This document shows, in pieces, positions 1-5,515 of a DNA stretch of 5,515 nucleotides. The stretch is taken from contig CALDPL010000168.1 of NCBI GenBank assembly GCA_937911965.1, positions 1-5,515 of the forward strand. The letters run 5' to 3'. A model generated the notes under the pieces. That model saw only the letters and a program-made list of their open reading frames with translations, was not told where the DNA came from and did no database searches. The translations under genes and the position numbers were made by a program. Positions within the stretch are counted from its first letter, which is position 1. Every line of letters begins with the position of its first letter. The stretch comes from an uncultured Allomuricauda sp. (GTDB taxonomy: Bacteria; Bacteroidota; Bacteroidia; Flavobacteriales; Flavobacteriaceae).

Positions 1-439
1 TTGTTTCCCTATCCTTGGGCCGATATCGATAGTTTATGCCCGCAAAGGAACCAAAGGCCTGCTGCAGGGCTTCCCTATAGGCCGCATCGTATTCCTTGGT
101 CTTGCTCTTTCCCTCCCTTGTGGTAAAGACTTCCTGATTCTGGCAGTTCTTAAAACCCAGTTTCAGTTTAGTGGTGAACATGGAAGAGTCGTCCAAAATA
201 TTGGCCATTAGCCCCAGGCATCTGTTTTCGGCCAAATCCGGGGGAAGGGCGTCATCGTACACCGCTGTGAGACCATATTCGGTGAGGTAGTGCTTGACCA
301 AGGTACTGGTCTGGTACTGATTCTCCGATTTGAAGGCATCGAATTTTTTGGGGACGATGACGTACTTGTACTCGTCCAACTGTGCTTGGGCCGAAAGGCC
401 CATGGCCATAATCAATATATAGGTCAATCCTTTTTTCAT
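1..439 (-). CDS. Small exported protein of unknown function, 3' end cut off by the window edge
   Basis: The reading frame opens at the ATG at 439-437 and stays open for 146 codons to the left edge, so the C-terminus is missing. The N-terminus is a clear Sec signal peptide: MKKG, a hydrophobic stretch of residues 5-15, then SAQAQ with likely cleavage near residue 20, before LDEYKYVIVPKKF. The mature part is mixed alpha/beta, with two cysteines (C74 in NRCLGL, C99 in KNCQNQ) that could form a disulfide outside the cytoplasm. It ends in a charged helix-like segment (about 112-131). The pattern 'KYVIVPKKFD...EYGLTAVYDD...NRCLGL' resembles a flavobacterial hypothetical family I recall but cannot name, with no assigned function. 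It starts only 13 bp after the DUF5723 stop codon, so it is probably co-transcribed with that gene. No Shine-Dalgarno sequence precedes the start, which is normal in Bacteroidota. Confidence is high that this is a gene and low for any role. Confidence 0.85.
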   Translation of the reverse strand, partial: MKKGLTYILIMAMGLSAQAQLDEYKYVIVPKKFDAFKSENQYQTSTLVKHYLTEYGLTAVYDDALPPDLAENRCLGLMANILDDSSMFTTKLKLGFKNCQNQEVFTTREGKSKTKEYDAAYREALQQAFGSFAGINYRYRPKDRET

Positions 440-452
440 ATAATGCTGTACT

Positions 453-1910
453 TCAATTACCGTTCCAAGATAAGATATTAATTCCAAAATGTAAAGAAGC
501 ATAATGGCTATCCGCAATATTCGAATAGCCTAAAAGATTGTCTCCCAATACATAAAGATTTATGGGACCGGCCTGCAGATTCAGACCTAGGCCCAGATTG
601 GTCCATGAATATTTATCGATGGTATAGCTGCCCCTTAGAGAAAGTACCCTCCCCAGCCTTTTTTGGTAGAAAGCGGTAAGGGCGGCCTGAATTCCCCTGG
701 GTCGTTTCATAAGGAACAATTGTCCTCCCAAGCTATTTCGGTAATATTCCCTCATGGGCCGACGTCCGGGTCTGATGTCACAGTCACAATCGAACAGGCC
801 CCCTTTGGGCTCACCATAGTCATAACGAATGGACCCATAAGCTTTTAGGGGTCGAAATGATAAATAACTTGATGAGTTCTCCCCATAGGGCATGGCCTCC
901 TCGATTTCATCGATCAGTTTCCTCCACAAATCATTGTCCACTTGGTCGATGTCCTCCGGGAGGAAGACGCTGATCCCTTCCGTGCTGGTGCGCCCCCGAA
1001 AGCTATAGTTCCAAACATCGCCTGAATTGTATATAAAGCCCAGGTCCAGGATACTTCCGGTAATGCTGGTCTGAGGGTTCAGTTGATAGGTGAAACCGGC
1101 ATCCAGGCCAAGGCCCAGGTTACCCCCCAGCAATACCCTTTTGGTGAAAAGGTCCACCAGGTCCTCCCTTCGGCTGCCCGAAGTCTCATCATCCGCAGTT
1201 TCATAAAATTCCTGGATCCCGGAGGTCTGTAACACCATATCGGCCTCGAGGATGGTCCTGTAAATGTTGTCCAGCCCCTGTACGGTCCTGAAGGAACCGG
1301 AATTCCCAAGGGATTGGAATTGGAAAATACTGGAATACAGCTTTACCCTGGCCCCAATGGTAAGTTCCCGATCCACCTTTCTATTGATTCCAAAATGGAA
1401 CACATTGACCATATCGCCCCTCAACTTAAGGTCCCCCAAATCAAAGGCCCTGCCGATATTATCCCCTCCATTGCCCTCGTAGGCCAGTTCGGCCAAGTCC
1501 TTGGGCCAATAGGATATAATGTCAAATTCCCCGTACATCCCAAAGGAATAATAGTCGTCAGGCCTGTTTCGCCCCCGAAAACCCACATTGAACCCCTCGA
1601 TCTGACTGGTGGAACCAAAGTCATCCTTTCTCCCCATGGCCTGTATGGCCCGCTCCCGGACCTTGGTGGTAAAATCCACCCCATCATTGGCAAAAAGGTC
1701 GTTGACCGTTACCCCTGAGGTGTAGGCTTGGAAGTACAGCCCGGAGAGCACTGGAATCCCCGCATGCCAATTCTGGCTGACCTTCATTCCGGGATTGAGC
1801 ATCAAGGACTGCGGAACCTCCTGGAAATCGTACAACAATTGCCGGTTCTGGGCATTGATCCCAACGGTCCAAAAAACAATAAGGACCAGGAGTTTTGGGA
1901 AGCCCCTCAT
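453..1910 (-). CDS. DUF5723 family outer-membrane beta-barrel protein
   Basis: This 485-residue protein has a signal peptide (MRGFPKLLVLIVFWTVGINA, cleavage about residue 20/21). The mature N-terminus carries the 'LMLNPG' segment (36-41) found near the start of DUF5723 and similar Bacteroidota barrels. The rest shows many short amphipathic strands with alternating aromatic residues and glycine (for example 170-193, 261-275, 284-293, 395-445), as expected for an outer-membrane barrel. The C-terminal part (about 396-460: LFLMKRPRGIQAALTAFYQ, then SWTNLGLGLNLQAGPINLYVLGDNLL) matches the DUF5723 pattern as I remember it. An acidic loop at about 317-340 and a CDCD cluster (374-377) next to a basic stretch (380-387) probably sit in surface loops or turns. 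The start ATG overlaps the stop of the upstream lipoprotein gene as ATGA, suggesting translational coupling. The molecular function of the family is not known to me; pore, anchor or assembly roles are all possible. Confidence 0.88.
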   Translation of the reverse strand: MRGFPKLLVLIVFWTVGINAQNRQLLYDFQEVPQSLMLNPGMKVSQNWHAGIPVLSGLYFQAYTSGVTVNDLFANDGVDFTTKVRERAIQAMGRKDDFGSTSQIEGFNVGFRGRNRPDDYYSFGMYGEFDIISYWPKDLAELAYEGNGGDNIGRAFDLGDLKLRGDMVNVFHFGINRKVDRELTIGARVKLYSSIFQFQSLGNSGSFRTVQGLDNIYRTILEADMVLQTSGIQEFYETADDETSGSRREDLVDLFTKRVLLGGNLGLGLDAGFTYQLNPQTSITGSILDLGFIYNSGDVWNYSFRGRTSTEGISVFLPEDIDQVDNDLWRKLIDEIEEAMPYGENSSSYLSFRPLKAYGSIRYDYGEPKGGLFDCDCDIRPGRRPMREYYRNSLGGQLFLMKRPRGIQAALTAFYQKRLGRVLSLRGSYTIDKYSWTNLGLGLNLQAGPINLYVLGDNLLGYSNIADSHYASLHFGINILSWNGN

Positions 1911-2461
1911 TGCAACTGTACTAAAAATTCCCCGGCAACCTTCACCACCACTTTGGGATCGGGCTCGGCGGAAACGGAGCTGGAATCCCCAAGGTTGCTC
2001 CCGACGAGCCTCAAATCCGAGGTGTTGGTGAGCATGGAAAGGGGCAAGCCTCCGGGACCATAGACCACCTCCCGGGTCAGGGTCCCGGAGGGATGGGCCC
2101 CTATTTCAAAGAATTCACCGTAAATTCGATTTCCACCTTCGTCCAGAAATTCGATTTCCAGGGTCAGGGCTTTGGAAGTGGTGTTCGTCAATTCGTAGAT
2201 AATCTCCCCCTCCAAGAGCCTGTCCTCCATAAAATCCTTGTTGAAGGCTTCAAAATTGGTCAATTTCGAATAGAAGACATCCCCATTGGAGGCCCCTGTG
2301 GCATTGATGGTGTCTTCGTCGGATTCGAAGTAAAGGATTCCCGAAGCCGCTCTCGGGTTGATGTTCAGGTCATCGACCTGTCCAAAATCCTGTTCCTCCA
2401 TACAGGAGGTACAACATAGTAGCAGTGTGGGTACCCAAAGGCGCAAAAAAAAGCTTTTCAT
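1907..2461 (-). CDS. Small lipoprotein, probably surface exposed, unknown function
   Basis: Starting at the ATG at 2461-2459 gives 184 residues: MKSFFLRLW, a hydrophobic core, then CCTSC with C20 as the likely lipidated cysteine (S at -1, T at -2; the C at -3 is less usual than L). An in-frame ATG eight codons upstream (2485) would add MQPKLSLI. I prefer the downstream start because it gives a standard signal peptide of 19 residues. After C20 comes M-E-E-Q-D, an acidic cluster like the lipoprotein export signal known from Capnocytophaga and Flavobacterium, so the protein probably reaches the cell surface (inference). The mature part is acidic. It starts with DFGQVDDLNINP, resembling a flavobacterial lipoprotein group I recall next to DUF5723 genes, and contains strand-rich segments (about 82-125) that could form an Ig-like sandwich. 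Its stop overlaps the DUF5723 start by 4 bp, so the two products are probably made together and may interact. Confidence 0.87.
   Translation of the reverse strand: MKSFFLRLWVPTLLLCCTSCMEEQDFGQVDDLNINPRAASGILYFESDEDTINATGASNGDVFYSKLTNFEAFNKDFMEDRLLEGEIIYELTNTTSKALTLEIEFLDEGGNRIYGEFFEIGAHPSGTLTREVVYGPGGLPLSMLTNTSDLRLVGSNLGDSSSVSAEPDPKVVVKVAGEFLVQLQ
2122..2160. repeat. Two exact 14-bp direct repeats inside the lipoprotein gene
   Basis: AAATTCGATTTCCA occurs at 2122-2135 and again at 2147-2160, offset by 25 bp. Because 25 is not a multiple of three, the two copies are read in different frames of the lipoprotein gene: one encodes part of LEIEFL, the other part of GGNRIY. The sequence identity is certain; its meaning is not, and it may be coincidence. 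Confidence 0.6.
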
Positions 2462-2518
2462 GATCAAAGACAGTTTTGGTTGCACTTGGTCAGGGGGTTG
2501 GCACTCTAGGATATAACT

Positions 2519-3205
2519 CTAAATTAAGCTTTTTATTTCAATTAGGTCGTGGATGATCGTGCAGATGTCATGCCCGTCTTCCCCATTGGAATTAAAATGA
2601 ATTGCCTGCATGCCCATTTGTCTCGCCCCGAGGATATCGGCCTGAAGATTATCCCCCACCATCAGACTGCGCCTGGGATCTGCCTTGGCCATTTCCAAGG
2701 CCATTTGAAAAATCCGAGGATCCGGTTTTTTGGCCCCGGCCATCTCCGAATTGACCAGGATATCAAAATACCGTTCAATTCCACTGCCCTTGAGTTTGCG
2801 GGATTGCACTTCCTGAAAGCCATTGGTAATGATGTGCAAATTGTATTTGGGTTTAAGGTATTCCAAGACCTCCAAAGTGTTTGGCAACAAATGGGCATGA
2901 AGGGGAAGTTGTTCTATATACTCGTGGGACAAGCGATGGATAAGGCCATCCCCGACTTCCATGTTCAAGGCGTCAAAGGTACGCTTGAGCCGTTGGTACC
3001 GGAGTTCTTCCTGTCCAATTTCCTGCTCCCTGTACCGCTTCCACATCTCAAAATTGATTGGGGAATAGATGGCCAAAAAAGCATCGAGCTCCACCATGAC
3101 CCGGTTTCTTTCCAGGATTTTTTCAAACGCGAGGGCCGAATTTGTTTCAAAATCCCAGAGGGTATGGTCGAGATCAAAAAAGACATCGGTCAGGCCCTTA
3201 TACAT
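2519..3205 (-). CDS. yjjG: YjjG-family HAD nucleotidase (noncanonical pyrimidine 5'-nucleotidase)
   Basis: All four HAD motifs are visible in this 228-residue protein. Motif I is FFDLDHTLWDF, with nucleophile D11 and acid/base D13. Motif II is HIITNGF with T127. Motif III is the lysine K160 in AGAKKPDPRIF. Motif IV is MVGDNLQADILGA with D185 and D190 for Mg2+ binding. A helical C1-type cap lies at about 18-105. The HTLWDF variant of motif I, ITNGFQEVQ and the overall length fit the YjjG/YfnB subfamily. Those enzymes remove the 5'-phosphate from pyrimidine nucleotides such as dUMP and dTMP, and from unusual or damaged pyrimidine nucleotides, in the cytoplasm ('house-cleaning'). Substrate assignment here is by family only. 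The start overlaps the end of the upstream DUF7033 gene by 8 bp, so the two are very likely co-transcribed. No signal peptide is present. The main alternative is a general HAD phosphatase with another small substrate. Confidence 0.92.
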   Translation of the reverse strand: MYKGLTDVFFDLDHTLWDFETNSALAFEKILERNRVMVELDAFLAIYSPINFEMWKRYREQEIGQEELRYQRLKRTFDALNMEVGDGLIHRLSHEYIEQLPLHAHLLPNTLEVLEYLKPKYNLHIITNGFQEVQSRKLKGSGIERYFDILVNSEMAGAKKPDPRIFQMALEMAKADPRRSLMVGDNLQADILGARQMGMQAIHFNSNGEDGHDICTIIHDLIEIKSLI

Positions 3206-4493
3206 GATAGCGTTTGATCAGGGTTTGATAGAGATCCATCCAATCGATGGCCTGCTTGCCTCCCAAGAGTTCGTTGGAGAACACCATAGTGAAATCCCCC
3301 TTTACCCGTTTCACCGATCTGTAGGCCCCATCCAATTTCTCAAAGACCTCCTCCTTGTCCCTGCATTTGAGCAAAGCATAATCGAACACCACAAAGGGAT
3401 GGACCCTTAGGGGCTGCTTCAACTCCATATTGATGTCGTAAAAATAAAAAGGGGTGCAGGTCCCCGCCCGAAACCCGATTTCATGGGTATATCCCATTGA
3501 AAAGTCATCGGTGAATTCTGTCTCGACCAGATTTCGGTATGTGGCAGGTACATTTACCCTATTGTACCTCAGCCTGGCAAATTTTATCGGGCGGTTGATC
3601 AGGTTCCCCAATTGCCTTTTCTCCTCCTTCAGAACCTCTTTGTTCGTGGAGGAGAGAAAGGAAGTGCTCAGGGAAACCACGCTGTAGTCCGCCACCGATT
3701 TTATCAGATACCTGAACTTGTTGTTATAGATCGAAACATTTTTGTCATGGGCGGAATGCTTGGCGAACTGAAAGAAGAACATACTTCTTATGGGTACCCC
3801 CTTGTGAATTTCCACCAATGCGTCAAAATTGTCAAAGGGATCCCGTTTCAAACCCAACAACACTGAGAAACGGGTCGCGATGTTCTTGAACTTAAGGTTT
3901 CCAAGGTCCAACAAAAATCCCCCAACGGTCCTGGCAAAACCCCTTCTGGCATATGCGTGGGAGGTGGTTACATTTACGATGGAAGTAAAACGATAATTTC
4001 TTTCCCTTTGCTTTAGATCCGGAAACCGTTGCTTTAGGGACTCCAACATCCTCTGGGCCCAAAGGTCAACTACCGGAATCCCCAAAAAATCGTGTTTGTA
4101 GGCCAAGCTCTCCTTAGCGGGAAACCGTCCCACGCCATCCTTTACGTGGGGCAGATATTCCTCGTACCGGCTCAACAGCAGGAAACTTGCGGAGAAAATA
4201 TCAAAGGGCAGGGAGCTTTTTTCCCCGGCCGAAAAGAAACCGGGAAGCCCGTCCCAATCCACTACCCTGACCTCCACATCATTGATTCCCTGTTCAAAGA
4301 GCAGGTCATTGCAACGTATAAAAAACTCATTCTGCAAGGGCTGTTTGGAGTAGGTCATCTTAGGCCCGTGATGTTTGATGAAATCCTCCACCTTGGTGGT
4401 AAAACCAATCTCAATGCCCAATATGTTTTCAAACAGTTGCTTGCAAATATAGGTAAGGCGATTTGTGATCTTGTGGGTGAATATCAATAACAT
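3198..4493 (-). CDS. DUF7033-type 'polysaccharide deacetylase family' protein, possibly catalytically altered
   Basis: This 431-residue protein begins MLLIFTHKITNRLTYI with no signal peptide, so it is probably cytoplasmic. The N-terminal half carries the family block PFDIFSASFLLLSRYEEYLPH (96-116) and ends with the segment GIPVVDLWAQ (138-147), typical of the DUF7033 region that precedes a deacetylase-like domain in Bacteroidota. The C-terminal half has a strand (167-176) leading into SHAYARRGFARTVGG, a second strand (235-243) before HSAHDKN, and the conserved GFRAGTCTPF (340-349), followed by PLRVHPFVVFDYALL. The last two resemble the late motifs of carbohydrate esterase family 4. At the first motif, where active NodB-type enzymes have an Asp pair, the residues are NVTTSH (174-179), with no Asp. 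Sugar deacetylation is therefore uncertain. The gene starts 13 bp after radC and overlaps the HAD phosphatase gene by 8 bp. I am confident of the family and unsure of the activity. Confidence 0.85.
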   Translation of the reverse strand: MLLIFTHKITNRLTYICKQLFENILGIEIGFTTKVEDFIKHHGPKMTYSKQPLQNEFFIRCNDLLFEQGINDVEVRVVDWDGLPGFFSAGEKSSLPFDIFSASFLLLSRYEEYLPHVKDGVGRFPAKESLAYKHDFLGIPVVDLWAQRMLESLKQRFPDLKQRERNYRFTSIVNVTTSHAYARRGFARTVGGFLLDLGNLKFKNIATRFSVLLGLKRDPFDNFDALVEIHKGVPIRSMFFFQFAKHSAHDKNVSIYNNKFRYLIKSVADYSVVSLSTSFLSSTNKEVLKEEKRQLGNLINRPIKFARLRYNRVNVPATYRNLVETEFTDDFSMGYTHEIGFRAGTCTPFYFYDINMELKQPLRVHPFVVFDYALLKCRDKEEVFEKLDGAYRSVKRVKGDFTMVFSNELLGGKQAIDWMDLYQTLIKRYHV

Positions 4494-4506
4494 GGTCCGG
4501 GTTCAA

Positions 4507-5205
4507 CTATATTAGTCCCTCATCGGAAAAACTGAAATAACGGTCTTGTGCCACGATTATATGGTCCAGAATTTTGATATCCAGGGCATGGGCCGCGTCT
4601 TTGAGCTTTGAGGTGATCTGTTTGTCCGCTGTGCTTGGTTTGATTGTCCCCGATGGATGGTTGTGCGCCAATATCATTCCAACGGCCCCCATTTCCAGGG
4701 CAGCCTTAAAAACCAACCTCACATCCACCATGGTCCCGGTAATGCCCCCTTTGCTCAATTGTGCTTTGTGGATGACCTTATTGGAGTTGTTCAGGTAGAG
4801 GATCCAAAATTCCTCATGGGGCAACTCCCCGATCAGCGGGAAGAGAATTTCATAGGCCGCCCTACTGCTGGATACCTGATTGAGTTTTTGTGGCCCCCCC
4901 TCTCTTCTGCGCCTCCCTATTTCCAGTGCGGCCACGATGCTCACCGATTTGGCCTCCCCAATGCCTTTGAATCGTTTCAATTGGTTTACCGAAAATTTGC
5001 CCAGAGAATTCAAATTGTTGTCCGCCATGGCCAAAATTCGTTTGGCGAGTTCAACGGCACTTTCATTTTGACTGCCGGAACGGATCAAAATTGCGATCAA
5101 CTCCGCATCCGACAGGGCCAAACTTCCTTTCTGAATCAACTTTTCCCTGGGCTTGTCATCAATGGCCCAGTTTTTAATGGATAAGGAAGCTGATTTTTCT
5201 TGCAT
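4507..5205 (-). CDS. radC: RadC family JAMM/MPN-domain protein
   Basis: With the start at the ATG at 5205-5203 the protein has 232 residues, a usual RadC length. An N-terminal segment (IKNWAIDDKPREKLIQKG, about 10-27) and the ALSDAELIAILIRSG motif are diagnostic of the RadC N-terminal domain. A helix-hairpin-helix-like region follows (KRFKGIGEAKSVSIVAALEIGRR, about 77-99). The C-terminal JAMM domain has the complete metal-binding set: an upstream Glu in HEEFWILY (130-137), H181 and H183 in AHNHPSG, S191 and D194. Despite the name, an actual role in DNA repair is doubtful in bacteria studied so far; the JAMM fold suggests a metalloprotease-like or nucleic-acid-associated activity. An in-frame ATG six codons upstream (5223) would add MFYIYG. 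I prefer 5205 because homologues begin close to the IKNWA segment and because the longer start would fall in the AT-rich promoter region. It is the first gene of the minus-strand cluster, and nothing nearby suggests a mobile-element radC. Confidence 0.95.
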   Translation of the reverse strand: MQEKSASLSIKNWAIDDKPREKLIQKGSLALSDAELIAILIRSGSQNESAVELAKRILAMADNNLNSLGKFSVNQLKRFKGIGEAKSVSIVAALEIGRRRREGGPQKLNQVSSSRAAYEILFPLIGELPHEEFWILYLNNSNKVIHKAQLSKGGITGTMVDVRLVFKAALEMGAVGMILAHNHPSGTIKPSTADKQITSKLKDAAHALDIKILDHIIVAQDRYFSFSDEGLI

Positions 5206-5220
5206 GCCATAAATATAGAA

Positions 5221-5232
5221 CATTATTTAATG
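5221..5232. repeat. Short inverted repeat in the divergent promoter region
   Basis: CATTA and TAATG form perfect 5-bp inverted arms around a central TT (CATTATTTAATG). The element sits between radC and the DUF1569 gene and overlaps the candidate radC -7 box, so a dimeric regulator could bind here. It is short and in AT-rich sequence, so chance is a good explanation. Confidence 0.2.
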
Positions 5233-5256
5233 TATTTTTAGCTAAAACGACCCAAA
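5227..5256 (-). promoter_or_regulatory. Candidate Bacteroidota-type promoter for the radC-led cluster
   Basis: Read on the minus strand, TTTG (5256-5253) is followed after 18 bases by TACATTAA (5234-5227). This resembles the Bacteroidota sigma-factor consensus of TTTG at -33 and TAnnTTTG at -7, matching the -33 box fully and the -7 box in the TA and first two T positions only. Transcription would begin near 5221, leaving a short leader before the ATG at 5205 and excluding the longer radC start at 5223. It lies in the only divergent intergenic space of the window. The match is weak because any AT-rich stretch offers similar hits. Confidence 0.3.
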
Positions 5257-5515
5257 TGAAGTCTTTGTTCGATCGCCAAACCAGAGATGAAATCCTTGAA
5301 CGCATGGATAATTTGACGGATTCCAGTAGGGCATTATGGGGCCGGATGAAGGTCGGTCAGATGCTTCACCACTGTCAATTCCCTTTGGAGGTGGCTTTGG
5401 GAAACCACCAGCGGTTGAAAGTCCCGAACCCCTTTTTAAGGCTGCTCATGAAGGGATACAAAAAGAATCTGTACAACGATCCCGACTTTGCTAAAAATTA
5501 TGAAAGTGACAAAAG
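5256..5515 (+). CDS. DUF1569 (DinB-like fold) protein, C-terminus beyond the window
   Basis: An open frame starts at ATG 5256 and runs 86 codons to the right edge: MKSLFDRQTRDEILERMDNL, then TDSSRALWGRMKVGQMLHHC (21-40), then LEVALGN and PFLRLLMKGYKKNLYNDP. The 'W-G-M-x-V-x-Q-M-L-x-H-C' segment (28-40) is characteristic of DUF1569, a small branch of the DinB/YfiT-like four-helix-bundle family. In that family, histidines such as the first of the HH pair (38-39) can contribute to a metal site. The usual family length is about 150 residues, so roughly half the protein is visible. It is divergent from radC, with 50 bp between the chosen starts. Its biochemical role is not established; the fold relatives include metal-dependent thiol transferases, but this is only a family-level hint. 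Confidence 0.85.
   Translation, partial: MKSLFDRQTRDEILERMDNLTDSSRALWGRMKVGQMLHHCQFPLEVALGNHQRLKVPNPFLRLLMKGYKKNLYNDPDFAKNYESDK

Noticed and set aside
1314..1718. Plus-strand frame of 134 codons opposite the DUF5723 gene
   Set aside because: The composition looks like a shadow frame (many P, I and G in low-complexity order), and the minus-strand barrel explains the region.
2478..2504. Near-direct repeat GGTTGCAC / GGTTGGCAC in the gap before the lipoprotein gene
   Set aside because: The copies are short and imperfect with no symmetry or box match, too weak to call an operator.
2549..3217. Long plus-strand open frame of 222 codons opposite the HAD phosphatase gene
   Set aside because: It is antisense to a gene with all HAD motifs intact, has no recognisable domain, and reflects codon bias of the real gene.
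1662..4405. A 15-bp exact match, ACCTTGGTGGTAAAA, in the DUF5723 gene (near 1660-1674) and the DUF7033 gene (near 4390-4404)
   Set aside because: Both copies encode FTTKV with the same codons in unrelated proteins, so this is coincidence of peptide and codon use rather than a repeat element.
4657..5184. Plus-strand open frame of 175 codons opposite radC
   Set aside because: It is fully antisense to a clear RadC protein, with no domain or signal of its own.
4507..5205. radC as a marker of a mobile element or anti-defence island
   Set aside because: Some radC-like genes are carried on islands, but this copy is full length with the N-terminal domain, and its neighbours look like ordinary core flavobacterial genes with no integrase, transposase or tRNA.

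Overview
The window looks like ordinary chromosomal DNA from a marine-type member of the Flavobacteriaceae (Bacteroidota). The evidence is the gene content: a DUF5723 outer-membrane barrel, a DUF7033-type 'polysaccharide deacetylase family' protein, a YjjG-type HAD nucleotidase and a flavobacterial lipoprotein with acidic residues after the lipidated cysteine. The absence of Shine-Dalgarno sequences before the starts also fits. I cannot name the genus from this sequence alone.

Layout: six minus-strand genes are packed head to tail and fill almost everything from 5205 down to the left edge. In transcription order they are radC (5205-4507), the DUF7033/polysaccharide-deacetylase-like gene (4493-3198), the YjjG-family phosphatase (3205-2519), a small lipoprotein (2461-1907), the DUF5723 barrel (1910-453) and a small exported protein cut off by the left edge (439-1). 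Gaps and overlaps are 13 bp, an 8-bp overlap, 57 bp, a 4-bp ATGA overlap and 13 bp. One long transcript, or two with a break in the 57-bp gap, would explain this. At the right end a DUF1569 (DinB-like) gene starts at 5256 on the plus strand and runs off the window. The only real divergent promoter region is therefore 5206-5255.

Functionally there are two blocks. The first three genes encode a JAMM-domain RadC protein, a probably non-canonical deacetylase-fold protein and a nucleotide phosphatase; no shared pathway is evident. The last three encode exported envelope proteins: a lipoprotein that is probably surface exposed, an outer-membrane barrel and a small secreted or periplasmic protein. 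The lipoprotein and barrel are translationally coupled, which makes this block the most plausible candidate for a little-studied functional unit.

I see no mobile elements, CRISPR arrays, RNA genes, phage genes, defence islands or frameshifts. No stretch over 300 bases lacks a gene. I did not find a convincing new system; the findings are modest leads within a conserved-looking gene neighbourhood.
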